Positions 1-18,500 of a DNA stretch of 64,000 bases are shown piece by piece. The position numbers were made by a program, and so were the translations under genes. The DNA is from Theristus sp. LFF4_11. Its lineage: Eukaryota; Nematoda; Chromadorea; Monhysterida; Xyalidae. Each line of letters opens with the position of its first letter. The first letter of the stretch is position 1. The notes below the pieces were generated by a model. It was not told the origin of the DNA and did not search any database. It worked only from the letters and a program-made list of their open reading frames with translations. The DNA lies in NCBI GenBank assembly GCA_030248135.1, contig JASANC010003711.1, positions 1 to 64,000 of the forward strand. Reading direction: 5' to 3'.

Positions 1-1286
1 ACACTACAATTCGTATGAAAGGTAAAAATGGGAAACTACTCATTGCGTTTTGTATTGCACCGAATATCGGGCTGAAATAAAACTTCAAAACGCTGCAGAA
101 AGGCACAGAATCATCACCCACATTTGCGGAGTCTGACTGAAGGAACACCAATTATGCTAGTCTGTCAATTCAGCACAATCAGCTGATTGGTTGAACCAGT
201 TACATGCAGCAAGCAAGTCGGCATCAAAACGCTGTAATTTCATAAAAGCAGAAATCATTCTTCAGCCAACCATTCATTGTCTGCTCGTATGCCTTTCTGC
301 AAACCTGTCTGAACCGATGAGTTATCCTTGTGATAAATAGCAAAATAAATACACACAGAAATAGAAAGTTTGCTTGTGGAAAACTTGGTGTTTGTTTAAT
401 ATAACATGCACAATGCAACACAGAACGGGCATAGTAAAAAGAAATAATCCCAAAATTCGCACAATCTAACAACAAATGCTAAACAGACGCATAAAAAATA
501 AAATAAAACCGCGTGTATGTTGAAAAAATGTACGCTCCGAAAATTCAAAATGTTCAAAACACCAAATCACTGAACGCAGCAAGCTAGTTTGGCTTTTTTA
601 ACGACACATAATTCGCCCAACCACACCGAAAACCACTCAACATTCAGAACACATTGTTACGAAAACTGCAAATCTGTACACACACACGATAACTGCACTC
701 CATATCACTTTCGCGCGAAACAATTGAAATATTTCGCAATATCTCGGATTTTCCTTGATCGCTGTATTTTTTTAAACTTTGTTAAATAAAAAACCTGACG
801 ATGATATTTCTTTTCAATGCTTAGGTAGACAGCAAAGCACCGCCGACGTAGCAGCCAAAAATACTGGACTGAAAAATCTCACAATTCACAATTCGAAGTT
901 GTAATTTTTGATCAACAGCAATTTTGCGGTAACAATTATGAATGAAGACATAAAGCCTGGAAGGCACCGTCACAAAAAGGGAACATGAACCATTCAGAGT
1001 AAAATTTCACAACATGTTTCATTTTTAAGTAAAGAGAGCATTCAGAGACAGAAAATTATGATTTTCACAAAGAATTTCGTTTTGCATATGATGAGCCATG
1101 GAACAATATGAAAACATGGTGAAAAGCAAAAACACCGGTAAAAAACATACTGGGAAACACACGTTGAGTGTGAACATTATTCACAAAGAAAACGATACCA
1201 AATGGCATAACAAAAATACGAATTTCATTCGACAAAAAAACGTGTTCAAGCTAAATACAGTTCCATTCAGAAGTCCGGGGCAGGGG
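1..1286. other. 3' flank of the CSK gene, no coding region recognised
   Basis: AT-rich sequence downstream of the CSK stop codon. The open frames here are short and show no recognisable domain, signal peptide or splice-linked partner. Part of it is presumably CSK 3' UTR, but I saw no clear poly(A) signal that decides where the transcript ends. Confidence 0.5.
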
Positions 1287-8137
<6,851 letters not shown>

Positions 8138-8347
8138 TTTATCATTTTGAAAGAACAGTTTTTCAGCAACCGGACTGACGGGCGGTCGCGGTGAACGACT
8201 TGCGGTGCGGACCTGGAAATAATTATCACTTTTTAATTTCCGTGGTTTGTTTGGTCTTCACTTCCAGTCATCTTCAACTTCAGTTTCACTCAGAATTTGA
8301 GTCGATCGACAATGACAGCTCAGCTGGGTAAATTTCCGCTCTGCCTG

Positions 8348-8876
8348 CCAGCGGTCAGTTTTATAAAAGTGAGGAGTGTCTGAAAAGTGAGGAGTTTTAC
8401 TCCAGGGTGTTGCGAAAGTCAGACCGTGATACAAAGTTTGGATAAATTAATGGAGAGGTGAGCCGGAAATGTTAATCAATTTACCGAGTTTTGCAGTAAT
8501 ATCAATCCAAACAGTTCACTTAAAAACCGGACATTATCATGTCATTTCCTTTTTTGATTCCACTTACTTTGAGGCATTCTGTTGTTTTGAGGCGTTTTGT
8601 TAGGCTTGAGTGGATCACACAGTTGCTTTCTTTTGATTTGCTTTCAAAGAGAATTGTGAATCGGAAAGTGCAATAAAAAAAGCAAAAAAAAGAACTTTGG
8701 GTGCGTGCAATCATTCAATTGGACTTTGTCATGGTCTAACTTTTGGAACACCCTGGAGTAAAACTCAATCAATCAATCAATCAATCAATTTTATTTGTAT
8801 GCCTCACGGCCAGTTCACATCAACACAACTCCTCACTTTTTAAACACCACTCACTTTTATAAAACTGACCACTGAT
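8348..8876. repeat. long-inverted-repeat MITE with an insertion in the right arm
   Basis: The left arm runs from CAGCGGTCAGTTTTATAAAA through GTGAGGAG and TTTTACTCCAGGGTGTT. The right arm is its reverse complement, CAGTGGTCAGTTTTATAAAA on the other strand. Only the right arm carries ~65 extra bases made of (CAAT)n followed by TTTTATTTGTATGCC, which looks like a retroposon tail. The CAGTGGTC-type end suggests a Tc1/mariner-related MITE. Confidence 0.65.
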
Positions 8877-9208
8877 AAACAAAAATACCGCCAGCTGAAT
8901 CTGAATCTGCACAGCCAGCATAACATGAACAAAATTCGATCCGAACCTGTTGCGGCTCATTCAGAGTCAGAGAGCCATTTGGACTGTGCATTGTTTTGTT
9001 GTTGTCGGATGTCGTCTGCTTTTCCTTGTTCCTTGTGCTTGGCAGAATGAAAATCAATTACCGCTTTGGTTCGTCGTCGTCGATCTTCGATCTGAAGAAG
9101 AAAGCAAAAAATTGTCAAAAAGCAGTACCACGGAACCACCAAATTCTGCCAAAACACGCCCAGTCTGAGTCAAGCCCACACAACATTCTTGAAAAAATAT
9201 CGTGCGTA

Positions 9209-9471
9209 CAGCATGGCCAAATAAATGAGGCAGTCCATCAAGGCGGGATTAGTCGCTGACTAGGAGTTGTCTTTTTCAAAAATGCCAACATAATTTCCAA
9301 TCATGTGTGCAAGGGAGAAAGAATGAACAGAATAATACGGATAATCCATTAGTTTAAAAAAACGCGTCAAATTTGGCATACAATTTGGTTTCTGAACTTC
9401 TTTTTCTTTCATTCAAAATTCGCGCGCTCCTTGCACCCTGAAAAAACTGCCATGTTTAATCGGCTATACTG
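9209..9471. mobile_element. CAGTATGGCC-type MITE, copy 1
   Basis: A 263-bp element whose ends are inverted, CAGCATGGCC on the left and the complement of GGCTATACTG on the right, flanked by TA on both sides. Inner sequence (AAGGCGGGATTAGTC, TTGCACCCTGAAAAA) is shared with the copies at 28976, 30578, 34802, 58349 and 60231. A TA target and CAGT ends fit a Tc1/mariner-type non-autonomous element. Confidence 0.8.
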
Positions 9472-10283
9472 TACGGTCGCTGAGGTTGAGCAAAATCAAA
9501 ATTTGAAAAAACTAAATAAAAACAAAACAAAAATAAAAAAAATTGACAAATTTTCCCTAATATGCTTTGAACATTTTCAAAAGAAAGTACATTTTTCGAT
9601 GAGGAAAGTTTAGTGCATCTGAATAATTTAGTGATTCATGGGGAATAGGCCGAAAAGGCAACAAATAAAATGTAATCGTTGATGGAAACTTGGGTACTGT
9701 TGAAGAAATAGAATCATGGTTTCGCGAAACTCGCGTTTGCAATCAAAAATTTTTTTGTTCACAACGTTGCACTCAGTTTCGTCTGAGTGTGTTGATGTTG
9801 ATTTGGATTTGACGGATTTGTGTTGTTAACACGCGTCACTAAGTACTGCTTCATGAATGCCGCTTTACTTGTGTCATTCATTTTGCAATGTGCATGTCTG
9901 CAGAAGACAAACCTGAGAAATACCATTAATGCGTTTTTTTCCTTGTCCAGTTCTGGCTGAAAACTCATTTAGAAATTCAACTCTTTGTCAACACACTTTG
10001 AACGAGCTCTGAGCGATAAGCAAATATAACTGCACCAGTTAAAAGCAGGAAGCTGCAGAGGTCTGAAAATACGGAAAATCATCTGTTGTCATGTCATTTC
10101 ACATTTTGTTTCCATTTTGTTTCTCCGCCGTCATCAACTGTGTTTTTTGAAAGCATGAACGATACGGTTTGCTTTGTTTCACAATAGTGCTTGTCCGTTA
10201 TTGCATTGTCAGTCAGAGTGGGTCAATCGCACTTCGTTGTTTCATTCCGTGTGGATTTTATCCATCCGAAAAAGTGACGCAAC

Positions 10284-13200
10284 ATGTCCACCAACACGTC
10301 GACCATCATGACGTCATTCTCGTCGAACAGTTCAACGCTGATCATCTGTCCCGTGATCGACCCGCCCTACGTGAACGAGTGTGTCCTCAATCTGACCAGC
10401 ACCCCGTTCGCCGAATTGGAACATCACGGCAGCGATGCAAACGCGACCGACTGCAAGCCAGGAGCGCTCGGGGGTCACAAGAACATGACGCACTTTTTTT
10501 AAGTGTACATTTGAGAAAATGTTCTGCTCTGCTCGCTATTAAAGGTTCTGAAAAACTAAAGAACCTTCTTCGGTTGCGGATGAGATGCATTATTTTGAGC
10601 AAATTGGAAACTTTGAGTAAAATTTTGAGTAAAATGCAAGATACAGTTGCAGTGTTTGTCCGGACAATATTGCAGCGTTTTAAATTAATACATACTTGTT
10701 GAACCCAAGTAAAATACCAACTGGCTGTTTTTTTCAATATTTTCTGCTTCTCGAAGTTTTTTTCAATATTGCCAGCTCTGCAAGTTTTCACAAAACAGAA
10801 ACTTTCGCACGTGTGTGCGTTGGGTTGGTGTTTCACCGTAAAAATTACTCAATTTTAAAATCCATTTATTCTCGTTCCCACGCCTCTTGTGACCCCTCCC
10901 TAAGGTCCGTTGTATCTCACTGTGCGTCGTGTCTTCGACCCGGAAGACGTCTTGTACCAGCATCCGGTGTCGTTCTCGGTGAAGGCCGTCTTTGAGCCAC
11001 TGACTCTGCTCTTGAGCAACAGCACCGACACGAGCGACTGCGATTATCTCGCTTCCGATCAGCTGTCGGACGCCGTGTTGTATGAGGACAACGCTGTGTT
11101 TCTATATCCGCATTATTATTTTAGGGTACGGGATATACAGTCGCATTCTAAATTGTGGGCAATCAGCTAACTGGTTTGTGATCACGTGATGCATGCTTTC
11201 TGTGCAGGCATTGCTGTGGAGGCGTAGTCTGTCTTATTGTAAAGAAAGCATGCATGACGTGAGACGTGATCACCAACCAATGATTCCAGATCTCGACTTT
11301 ATAGACTTTCACGAATTGAGTCGGTCAAATCGGTTTTTTCTTGGTATTCACTGCACATGAGTCGAGAACGAGAGATTTTTTTGTCGCCAAAACCTGTTTT
11401 TTTCTCTAGCTTTTTAAAACAGGCGCTCTAAACAAACCTTTATAAAAATACCGTATTACCTCTTTTTTAAACCCCCCCCCAAAAATAAACCCCCACCCCC
11501 TCGACAAGTTTCCAAATAATCCCCCCCAAAAATAATCCCCCATGGGGGATTATTGAAACCTGTTTGAAACACATACCCAGCGAATTCAGTGGCTGGTTGC
11601 AGTGAAAATGATGAAATTGTGCTACCAAAGGCCCCAAATGGATGAGTTAATGGTAATTTCATTACAAAAGGCTGTTGTAAAAGGAAATTTCTATGTAGAG
11701 TAGAAGTTTCTGCGACTTCCTTCCTGCCATGGAAGGTATTTTTGCCATTTTGCCCACCCCTAAAAATGGTTTCCAAATAACCCCCCCCCCAAAAAATAAA
11801 CCCCCCCCAAAATAAACCCCCCAGAAGTCGCTGAAGAAATAAACCCCCATGGGGGTTTATTAGAGGTAATACGGTAGCAAACAAGAAAACACCAGTTTGA
11901 CGCCAGATTTGTTTAGTGTTGCACAACATATTGAAACAGCGTCGACGCACTTTCTGTCAAAATTAGGTCACTTTTTCTAAACTTTACATCAGGTTTTTGT
12001 CGCGATCCCGGCGAAACCGTCGTACAATCCGATCCAGTCGGCGCTGGAGCTGCTGTCGACCTATTCGCTGCCGGTCTGGGCGGCATGGTTGCAAAGCGCG
12101 TTTCTCATTTCGCTCGTGATGCTGCTCGGAATCCGGCTGACGAACAAAATGAAAGAACACCGCCGCACGGCCAGCGGAGCGCCGCAACCGGAAAATTGCG
12201 CGAGAACAGCGCGCAAAACCGCCGCGCCACGCAACCGTTCGCTCGTGACGCTGCGTCTCGCGCAGTTTCTGTTCTCGTTCTTCATCATGCTAATGGCGTT
12301 TTCGGTCTACTCAAATTCTCTCGTCGTGAATCTGACGAAACCGGTCGACAACAATCGGCAGGTGCACCGGGCGACCTTGACCGAGTTGATCAGAGACAAA
12401 CGACTGACGATGATTGACACGGAGGACGACTATCGGAGTGCGTTCGCTAATGGCGCCACCAAAGAGGTATACCGTATTCATAGGCCAGTGCTAAAGTGGG
12501 GTTTAGTCAGGAGTACAGTACCCACCACACCACAACAATCTCGACATGATCTTGCAAGCGTAATTGGTCAGTTGACTCATTGGAAAATAGTGATAATTTT
12601 AAATGATGGTGTTGCAGCAGGGATTATGATTGGGACAATCTGCTGAATGATCGCGTCAAGACCGATTACGGAGGGAGATACTGTACTGCATGTCTCTCAG
12701 TCTTGGTCTACACTCTCTCTGTGTTGTTTGGCTTGTTTGCTTGAAGGTGATGCTGATTCGATTTTTTTTGTTGAGTCGCCAAAAACAGAATTCGAGAGAC
12801 AACAAGTGACAATAAGCCCAGTGAAACCGAACAGAAAAAGATTTATTCCACATTTGCAACCAACTGTTTTGTTGCAAACCTGATTGTTTTTTTATTTAAT
12901 AAACAGCTTCGTGACTTTTACGAGGCACTGACGGTGAACCCTCCGATTGTTGTCGAGTCAGAGTCCGCAGTAGCACAAATGCTACACGATCGTGACGACG
13001 TGGTCTACAGCGACTATGAGAGCCGCTTGATGCAGTTCTTTTCGCGACACGACCTCTGCCATGTGCGACAGTGGATTCTGGTCGATATCAGTCGATTCAT
13101 TGGTGGATGGTATGAATTCAGCTTGCCATTAAAAAGCTCATAAAACCGTGGAGCTCATAAAGAGCCCCAAAATTATAGCCGCTAACAATTGCTGCTAGAG

Positions 13201-13965
13201 CAAAGCTCCCATTTTGTAAATCGACTTTTGGTCGTCGGATCTGTGTGACTGCAAAAAAAAGTTTCAGCGCAACAAATTCAGTATAGCAAGCTGCCCTTTT
13301 CTCGGTGACGCCACCTCAAGCAGCCCTGTTTGCGAGTTTTCAGACACCACGAATGTTTGCATGCGAAAACTTGCGCCAGTGGTGTGTCGCCTCCATTTTC
13401 GCGCGCAGGTATTCGATCGCGTTGCGCGCCAGTGCGAAACTCACCGGCGCACTCGTCGACCGCTTGAACGCGCGCATCCGCGTGCTCCAGCAACAGTTCC
13501 AGCATTATTATTTGGAGGACCTGCCCGGCGACGGTGGCGCTCGCTGCAGCGTGTCGCTCGCGAAAGCCGGGATCAGTTTCACGAACCGCAGCGCCGCAGC
13601 GCGATCACTTTGTGGTTGTTCAGTGCGGGTCACGTTTGAAAAAAAAACTTGTAATGTTTGGAGTTTCATGGAAATTTTTCCACAATCTTTGGCTTTCATT
13701 ACATACGATAGAGAATTTGAACAATGGAAATTTGTTCTGTTCATAATATGAACGCCACAGCCTGAACACCACGAAAGCTTTTCACCCGCAAAGCGGCAGG
13801 CATCGTGAAACTGGTCCCCTCTCTCCAGTGCCTGTTCCGGCGCGCATTCGTCCAATTCAAATGGACCGCATGGCTGGCGCGTTCTGCTTGCTGGCGGCCG
13901 GGCTCGTTTGCTCGGCTGCGGTTGTCGGACTGGAGATCACGGCAGGGATGCTGCATCAGTTCTGA
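10284..13965 (+). CDS. ionotropic-receptor-like membrane protein (divergent iGluR), about 450 aa
   Basis: Exons 10284-10473, 10905-11125, 11993-12466, 12907-13109, 13409 to about 13520-13630, and about 13830-13965. Phases fit up to the fifth exon; the fifth-to-sixth splice could not be fixed. The order resembles an arthropod-type ionotropic receptor. First comes a ligand-domain S1 start (ICPVIDPPYV), then a first transmembrane helix (VWAAWLQSAFLISLVMLLGI), a second hydrophobic helix ending in YSNSLVVNLTKP (position of iGluR M3), an S2-like half (DKRLTMIDTEDDY; YSIALR), and a last helix (GAFCLLAAGLVCSAAVVGLE). No amino-terminal domain is present. The segment between the first two helices is ~40 basic, hydrophilic residues, so no pore loop is visible. 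Inference: a membrane receptor of IR descent, possibly not a channel. A signal peptide is not evident at the chosen ATG, so an upstream exon may be missing. Confidence 0.7.
11135..11300. repeat. palindromic CCAAT/E-box MITE, copy 1 (diverged)
   Basis: Inverted arms with the motifs ATCAGC, TGATCACGTGATGCATGC and CTTTCTGTGCAG on the left, and GCATGCATGACG and GTGATCACCAACCAAT on the right. It lies in an intron of the ionotropic-receptor-like gene. Better copies are at 26745, 62612 and 62995. Confidence 0.65.
11451..11874. mobile_element. G-run MITE (CCGTATTACC family), copy 1
   Basis: 424 bp with terminal inverted repeats CCGTATTACC / GGTAATACGG and TA duplicated at 11449-11450 and 11875-11876. 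It carries AAACCCCCATGGGGG palindromes near the ends and runs of 6-10 C (G on the other strand). A conserved unique core has CTACCAAAGGCCCCAAATGG and CCAGCGAATTCAGTGGCTGG. It is inserted in an intron of the ionotropic-receptor-like gene. Confidence 0.85.
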
Positions 13966-14362
13966 TTTTTTTGCGAGATGCGAGTTTCTGTGTTGTTCGT
14001 TACTTTTAGTTTTGTACCGTGCGATTGTAATTAATTATTTGTGTTCGATTTTTTAATCGATGGGAATTGCCGTCATTCACCCACGATCTATGACCGAATT
14101 TTTATTAGAAAACAAATTTTCATTGTGCAGTAAAAATACACATAAAACAATGAACGAGAGACAGACAAAAGAATATCACAGAACGGACGTGTGGTGAACA
14201 GCAAAAGAGGACAGAAGAGGCAAGGGCTAAAACGAATCACTATGAGTCAGTTGAACAAGATTGGTAGTAAAAGAGCGCCGTCGCGAATCCCAGCATTGCG
14301 TGGCAGCTGAAAGAAAAATAGTTTTCAGTGAGTCTTCCCTCCCCCCTATATTAAAGGCCAAC

Positions 14363-14787
14363 CTAGCAGTTGGCCTCATCTTCGCCGCCGTCGCAATGCT
14401 GCACCCCGTCGCACTGTTTCTCCGGACAAACGCACACCGGATCACCGCCAGCAACGCACGGAATGAAGCCCGCATCGTCGCACGCCTCGCCGGAGCGAGA
14501 TTCGAGCGATTCTGTAACATCGGATTTTTGAGTATTTTTTGTGAGTCGTGTACGGTCCCATGACGTTTTCTTGCGAATTTTTGCGAAATCTTTTTTTTTC
14601 TGTTTTTGGAACGAGACCCGTGCGAACGGTGCATTAACCCAGATTTCGCTGTGAATCATCACACTCGTATCAAGACGATCAAATAAAATCCAGTAAGCAA
14701 GAGAACTTTACCGCCACTGCCGGCAGAGCACCGCTGCACGACGACGGCCGCCAGCAACAGGAGAATCGCAAACTTCATCGAAGCCAT
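14363..14787 (-). CDS. small secreted single-LDLa protein, 74 aa
   Basis: Two exons, 14787-14712 and 14511-14363, joined in phase 1, total 225 nt. The start gives a signal peptide: a short basic N-terminus, then a core of FAILLLLAAVVV ending near RCSA. The mature part is one cysteine-rich LDL-receptor class A-like module with six cysteines, CDDAGFIPC, VCVCP and the acidic calcium-binding end HCDGGEDEANC. The protein stops right after the last cysteine. Role inferred only as a small secreted binding module. The intron acceptor ACAG at 14512 is weak in pyrimidines but gives the only in-frame join. It lies in the gap between the two chemoreceptor-like genes and on the opposite strand. Confidence 0.8.
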
Positions 14788-15510
14788 CGTTGGTGGTGTC
14801 GCAACGATTTTGTTGACGAACGAATAGAAAAAACTGAAACGCTGTCGAATAATCGAGACTAACTATGACTGCTGCTTAGTTTCATGATTGCTTTTATGCT
14901 CTCAAAAAGCTAATCTGATGAGAGTAGCGGAACATTACATTTAACAATAGTATAGCTTCTGTAAGAAAGTAGCTTAGTTTTCGCTCAACTTTTGTTTTAC
15001 GATGATTCTAGAGTTGGACTGCCATTCGGCGGTTACAAACGTCATCGTCATCGGGACGTTGTTGCTTGGTTCTGGTTGATGAAATAATTGAGTTTTCTTC
15101 TGTTTTTTTGAAAACGACGAAGCTTCAGGTTTGTCGTACTGGTATTGTGATGTACGGTTACGGTAAACAATGTGTGTATGAGTACACAATTAGTACACCT
15201 ACGCAATCAGTGTGTTTACTCAAACGCTTGCCAATCTGAAGGCAACCAAAGCAAGACGATATGGACGATAAATTATTTATTAAGCAAAACACGCTTTACA
15301 AAGAATACAGCAAAACCAATTATCTGGAAAGGGCAATTGAGCCATATAGCGTGCCGAACACGCATTTTGAGGTTGTTTAATTAAAAGTGTTTCATATCAT
15401 TCAAGGATCCAGTATATCCAGCATCAGTTCATCATAAACCTTTTTCAGCTTACATGTAGCTACGACCTTGAAGTCAAACACTGTTCCTAATCAAAGCACA
15501 CACAAAAAAC

Positions 15511-18500
15511 ATGGAAAACATCGACGAAATCAATGCTATTGATGCGGAAGGGGAACCGACAGCAAATCAAAACGATTTCGGATTGATTGTTCACGATGAC
15601 AACGGAAAAATAATAATGGCGAACCCTGGTGCTAACCGACCAGGAGGCGTCACCATCAGACGGGCCTCGTCTGACAGACCGCCACTGTTGAAACAACACG
15701 CCCGACTAAACATCTCATTCGATGAAGACGAACTTCACCGGGAAAAGGTATGGTGGTTTTTTTGATGAATTTATTTGCAATTTTTGTACGTTAGATCACG
15801 ATTCAGCGGGCCAAGAGCACTGTGGACGTTATTACAGTACTAGACGTAATCTCCCTCTCCGCACGACACGATTAATTATCTGCGTTTCCAAAAAAATGTG
15901 GCAAATCAACCAATCTAAAGCGCCATTCATGACGCATGCATGTACGTGTGATACATTTTCTTGGAAAAACCTTGTGTCAACCTTTTCTACCTGTCCATCC
16001 ATCCATCCATTTCATTTCGCGGAAAAGCAGAATCTGATCTGTCACAATCGGAAATACTAATATTTGGCCTTTTTATGTCCTTCTGTCTTTTTTCGAACTT
16101 GTGTAATATTTCAAAATGCTTTTCATGTTCATGGGTCCAGCAGCAAGAGATCGCAACGTTGATGAACGCGGGCAGTCATTACGTGGAGCACGACGTGGGC
16201 AACGAGGAGACGTTTCTCGAGCGGATGGAGCGTGACATGGAGAACATCGATGATGACGCAATCAACATCATCGGCGGTGGTGATCAGGTGATCAATCGAT
16301 GGTGCAAAATGCAACTAAGTAAACAAATTCATTATAAAATGCGTTTTATGTGGTGGTTGAACATGACATTTTAGTGAACCGGAGTGCAAATTTAGACTCA
16401 TCAGGCATTGCAGTATTGACCAATTCTCAAAAATGTCTAAATTTGTGCATTTTGCAACACAGAAAATTGCAGATGATGCTTATTGCAAGCCGTAGCAGCA
16501 ACACGTGATCCAGTTCAAAAAGTCCCTAACCGAAAAAAATCGGCAAAATTCAAAAATTAAACTTTTAAACGAACTATCATTTCAACCAAAGGCCGTCTGC
16601 GATAGTCCGATCACATTGCTAACCGGCTTCAACACTCAAGAGAATATTCGTGAATTTGGCGAAAAATTCGAGCGATCGCGACATTCGTTGACCGTGCCGA
16701 CGTTGCTGGACGTCGATCCGAACATGAAACGTCGCTCGACGGACGCAAGCGCCGCCGACACGGTAAAACGACCTCTTATTTTTTTGTTAATTGGCACTGA
16801 AAAAGTTAGAACTCTTTTTGCAGAGCATTGCAAAAAAAACAGTTCCGAGAGAAGTGCTGACGCGCTGAGCGCCCTGATTGGTCATCTTGAGTTAGGACAA
16901 ACAATCAGCGAAACCAGATAGAACTTTTATGAATTAAACAAAGGTTTCCAAAAAATTCCGTCATGGATACTTGCACGGAACGAAAAAACCTGAACCGATC
17001 TGTATGTCCATAGTTTCTTTGTGTTTGAGTGCACAGTTGAAAGCGCATGTAAGTCCCGTGGTGTGTCTGTGCCGGACAGAAATAAACTCTCTGCCCTGAA
17101 AAATGCTTGCACTGACGTTTGTTTTCTCATGGATTTCTTTCTAAAAACACAACATTAAACGTTCATAAAAATTCTTAATTCTCAAAAAATACGTTAATAC
17201 AATTAAACCAACGTAAACGCAGGTGTTCACCGCGCGTCTCTCGTCGAAAGTGTCATCTCGGATGCCGAAAGGCGCGACCATCATGGACAACAAACGTCTC
17301 CTGAACGAACTGTGCTCGCCCATCTACCAGCTGATGGGCTGGGAAACCGCGTTCGTGCGCAACAACACCGCTGCGACGGTCATAAAGAGCGCGTTCTTCA
17401 CGTTGTTCGTCACGATCGGCTGTCTCGGTTTCGTTCGTGTGCTTGGATGCCTGAGGTGAAAACGTTTTCGCCTGTTTGACAGTTGGAAAGAAATAAATCA
17501 AAACTTTGAAACACGTGTTATGCTCGGTGGGTGACTGAACGTTTCGTGGCGGTGGCGATGTTTTTAGGTCGTGTGTTTCGCAATAATGTTGAGCTTTTGG
17601 GTTGATTATTTCATGTCACTCACTACCAGGTACAGTATTGGGAGCCCGTTTGATCGAATATTTGATTGCGCAATATTTTTTCAGAAAGTTTTCTTTTTTC
17701 CCGGCTCAGCGACCAGAGACGCCTCGATGGTGGTTTCAAGTTGAACGGCGGCAACGTGGCGCGCACGAGCATGCTGTTCCACTTCTTGATGTCGTTGGCC
17801 GCTGTCTACTACGTTTGGCGTGTCTCGAATTACTTGCCAGCGTGAGAGTTGATAATGAGATTGTTCAGATGAATTTCAAATCTTCACTGAAACAAAAACC
17901 TACCAAGACAGATAGCGTACATGGTATATTTCTTTAAATCTGTCACTTTTTCGGCGAATACAGAGCCCGCGAAATTTTGAATTAAAGAATAATGAACCGG
18001 GAATCGTGCTTGGTCGGCAGCCCAAAAACGCCATTTCTGGCAAATTTTTCTGCTTTCACTAGCTTGAGCATGAATTCCTGTTCTGACATTAATTTTGATC
18101 CACTACCAGTGTCGGGTGTTTGAATCACCAAACGTTTTGGCAGTTTAAATAGCGTCTTCCAACCAATCAAAAGTGTCTGTCCGAGACACAAAGCCGACCC
18201 CATACAAACGATATTGGTTTTTCAATACAACCGCAGCTTCGTGGCGCAATGGATGCACACGTACGCGAAAGTCAGCCAGGAGCACGCGCCCGTCCGTCAG
18301 CTGCGTCTCGTCTCGTCGCTTTGTATCGTCTACGTCATCGGAGGCAGCATCACCTACACGGCGTGCTATGCGAGCTCCTGCCTCGAGATTGGTAACGTCG
18401 CTAGAAAACGCTAATGCTGAACTCTGTCTGTAAACAACCGCAAAACAATCCCTCACGTCAACTTTGTACTACTGATGCTGTTGAAGAGCCTATCAGCACG

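Larger units (their letters stand above)
8138..10283. other. intergenic region between divergent CSK and receptor genes
   Basis: The two genes are transcribed away from each other, so both promoters should lie here. It contains two MITE-like repeats (8348-8876 and 9209-9471). No further exon with domain similarity was seen, and no core promoter element stands out enough to call. Confidence 0.5.

Noticed and set aside
8520..8714. 64-codon frame between CSK and the receptor gene
   Set aside because: It lies in the loop of a MITE and has no supporting feature.
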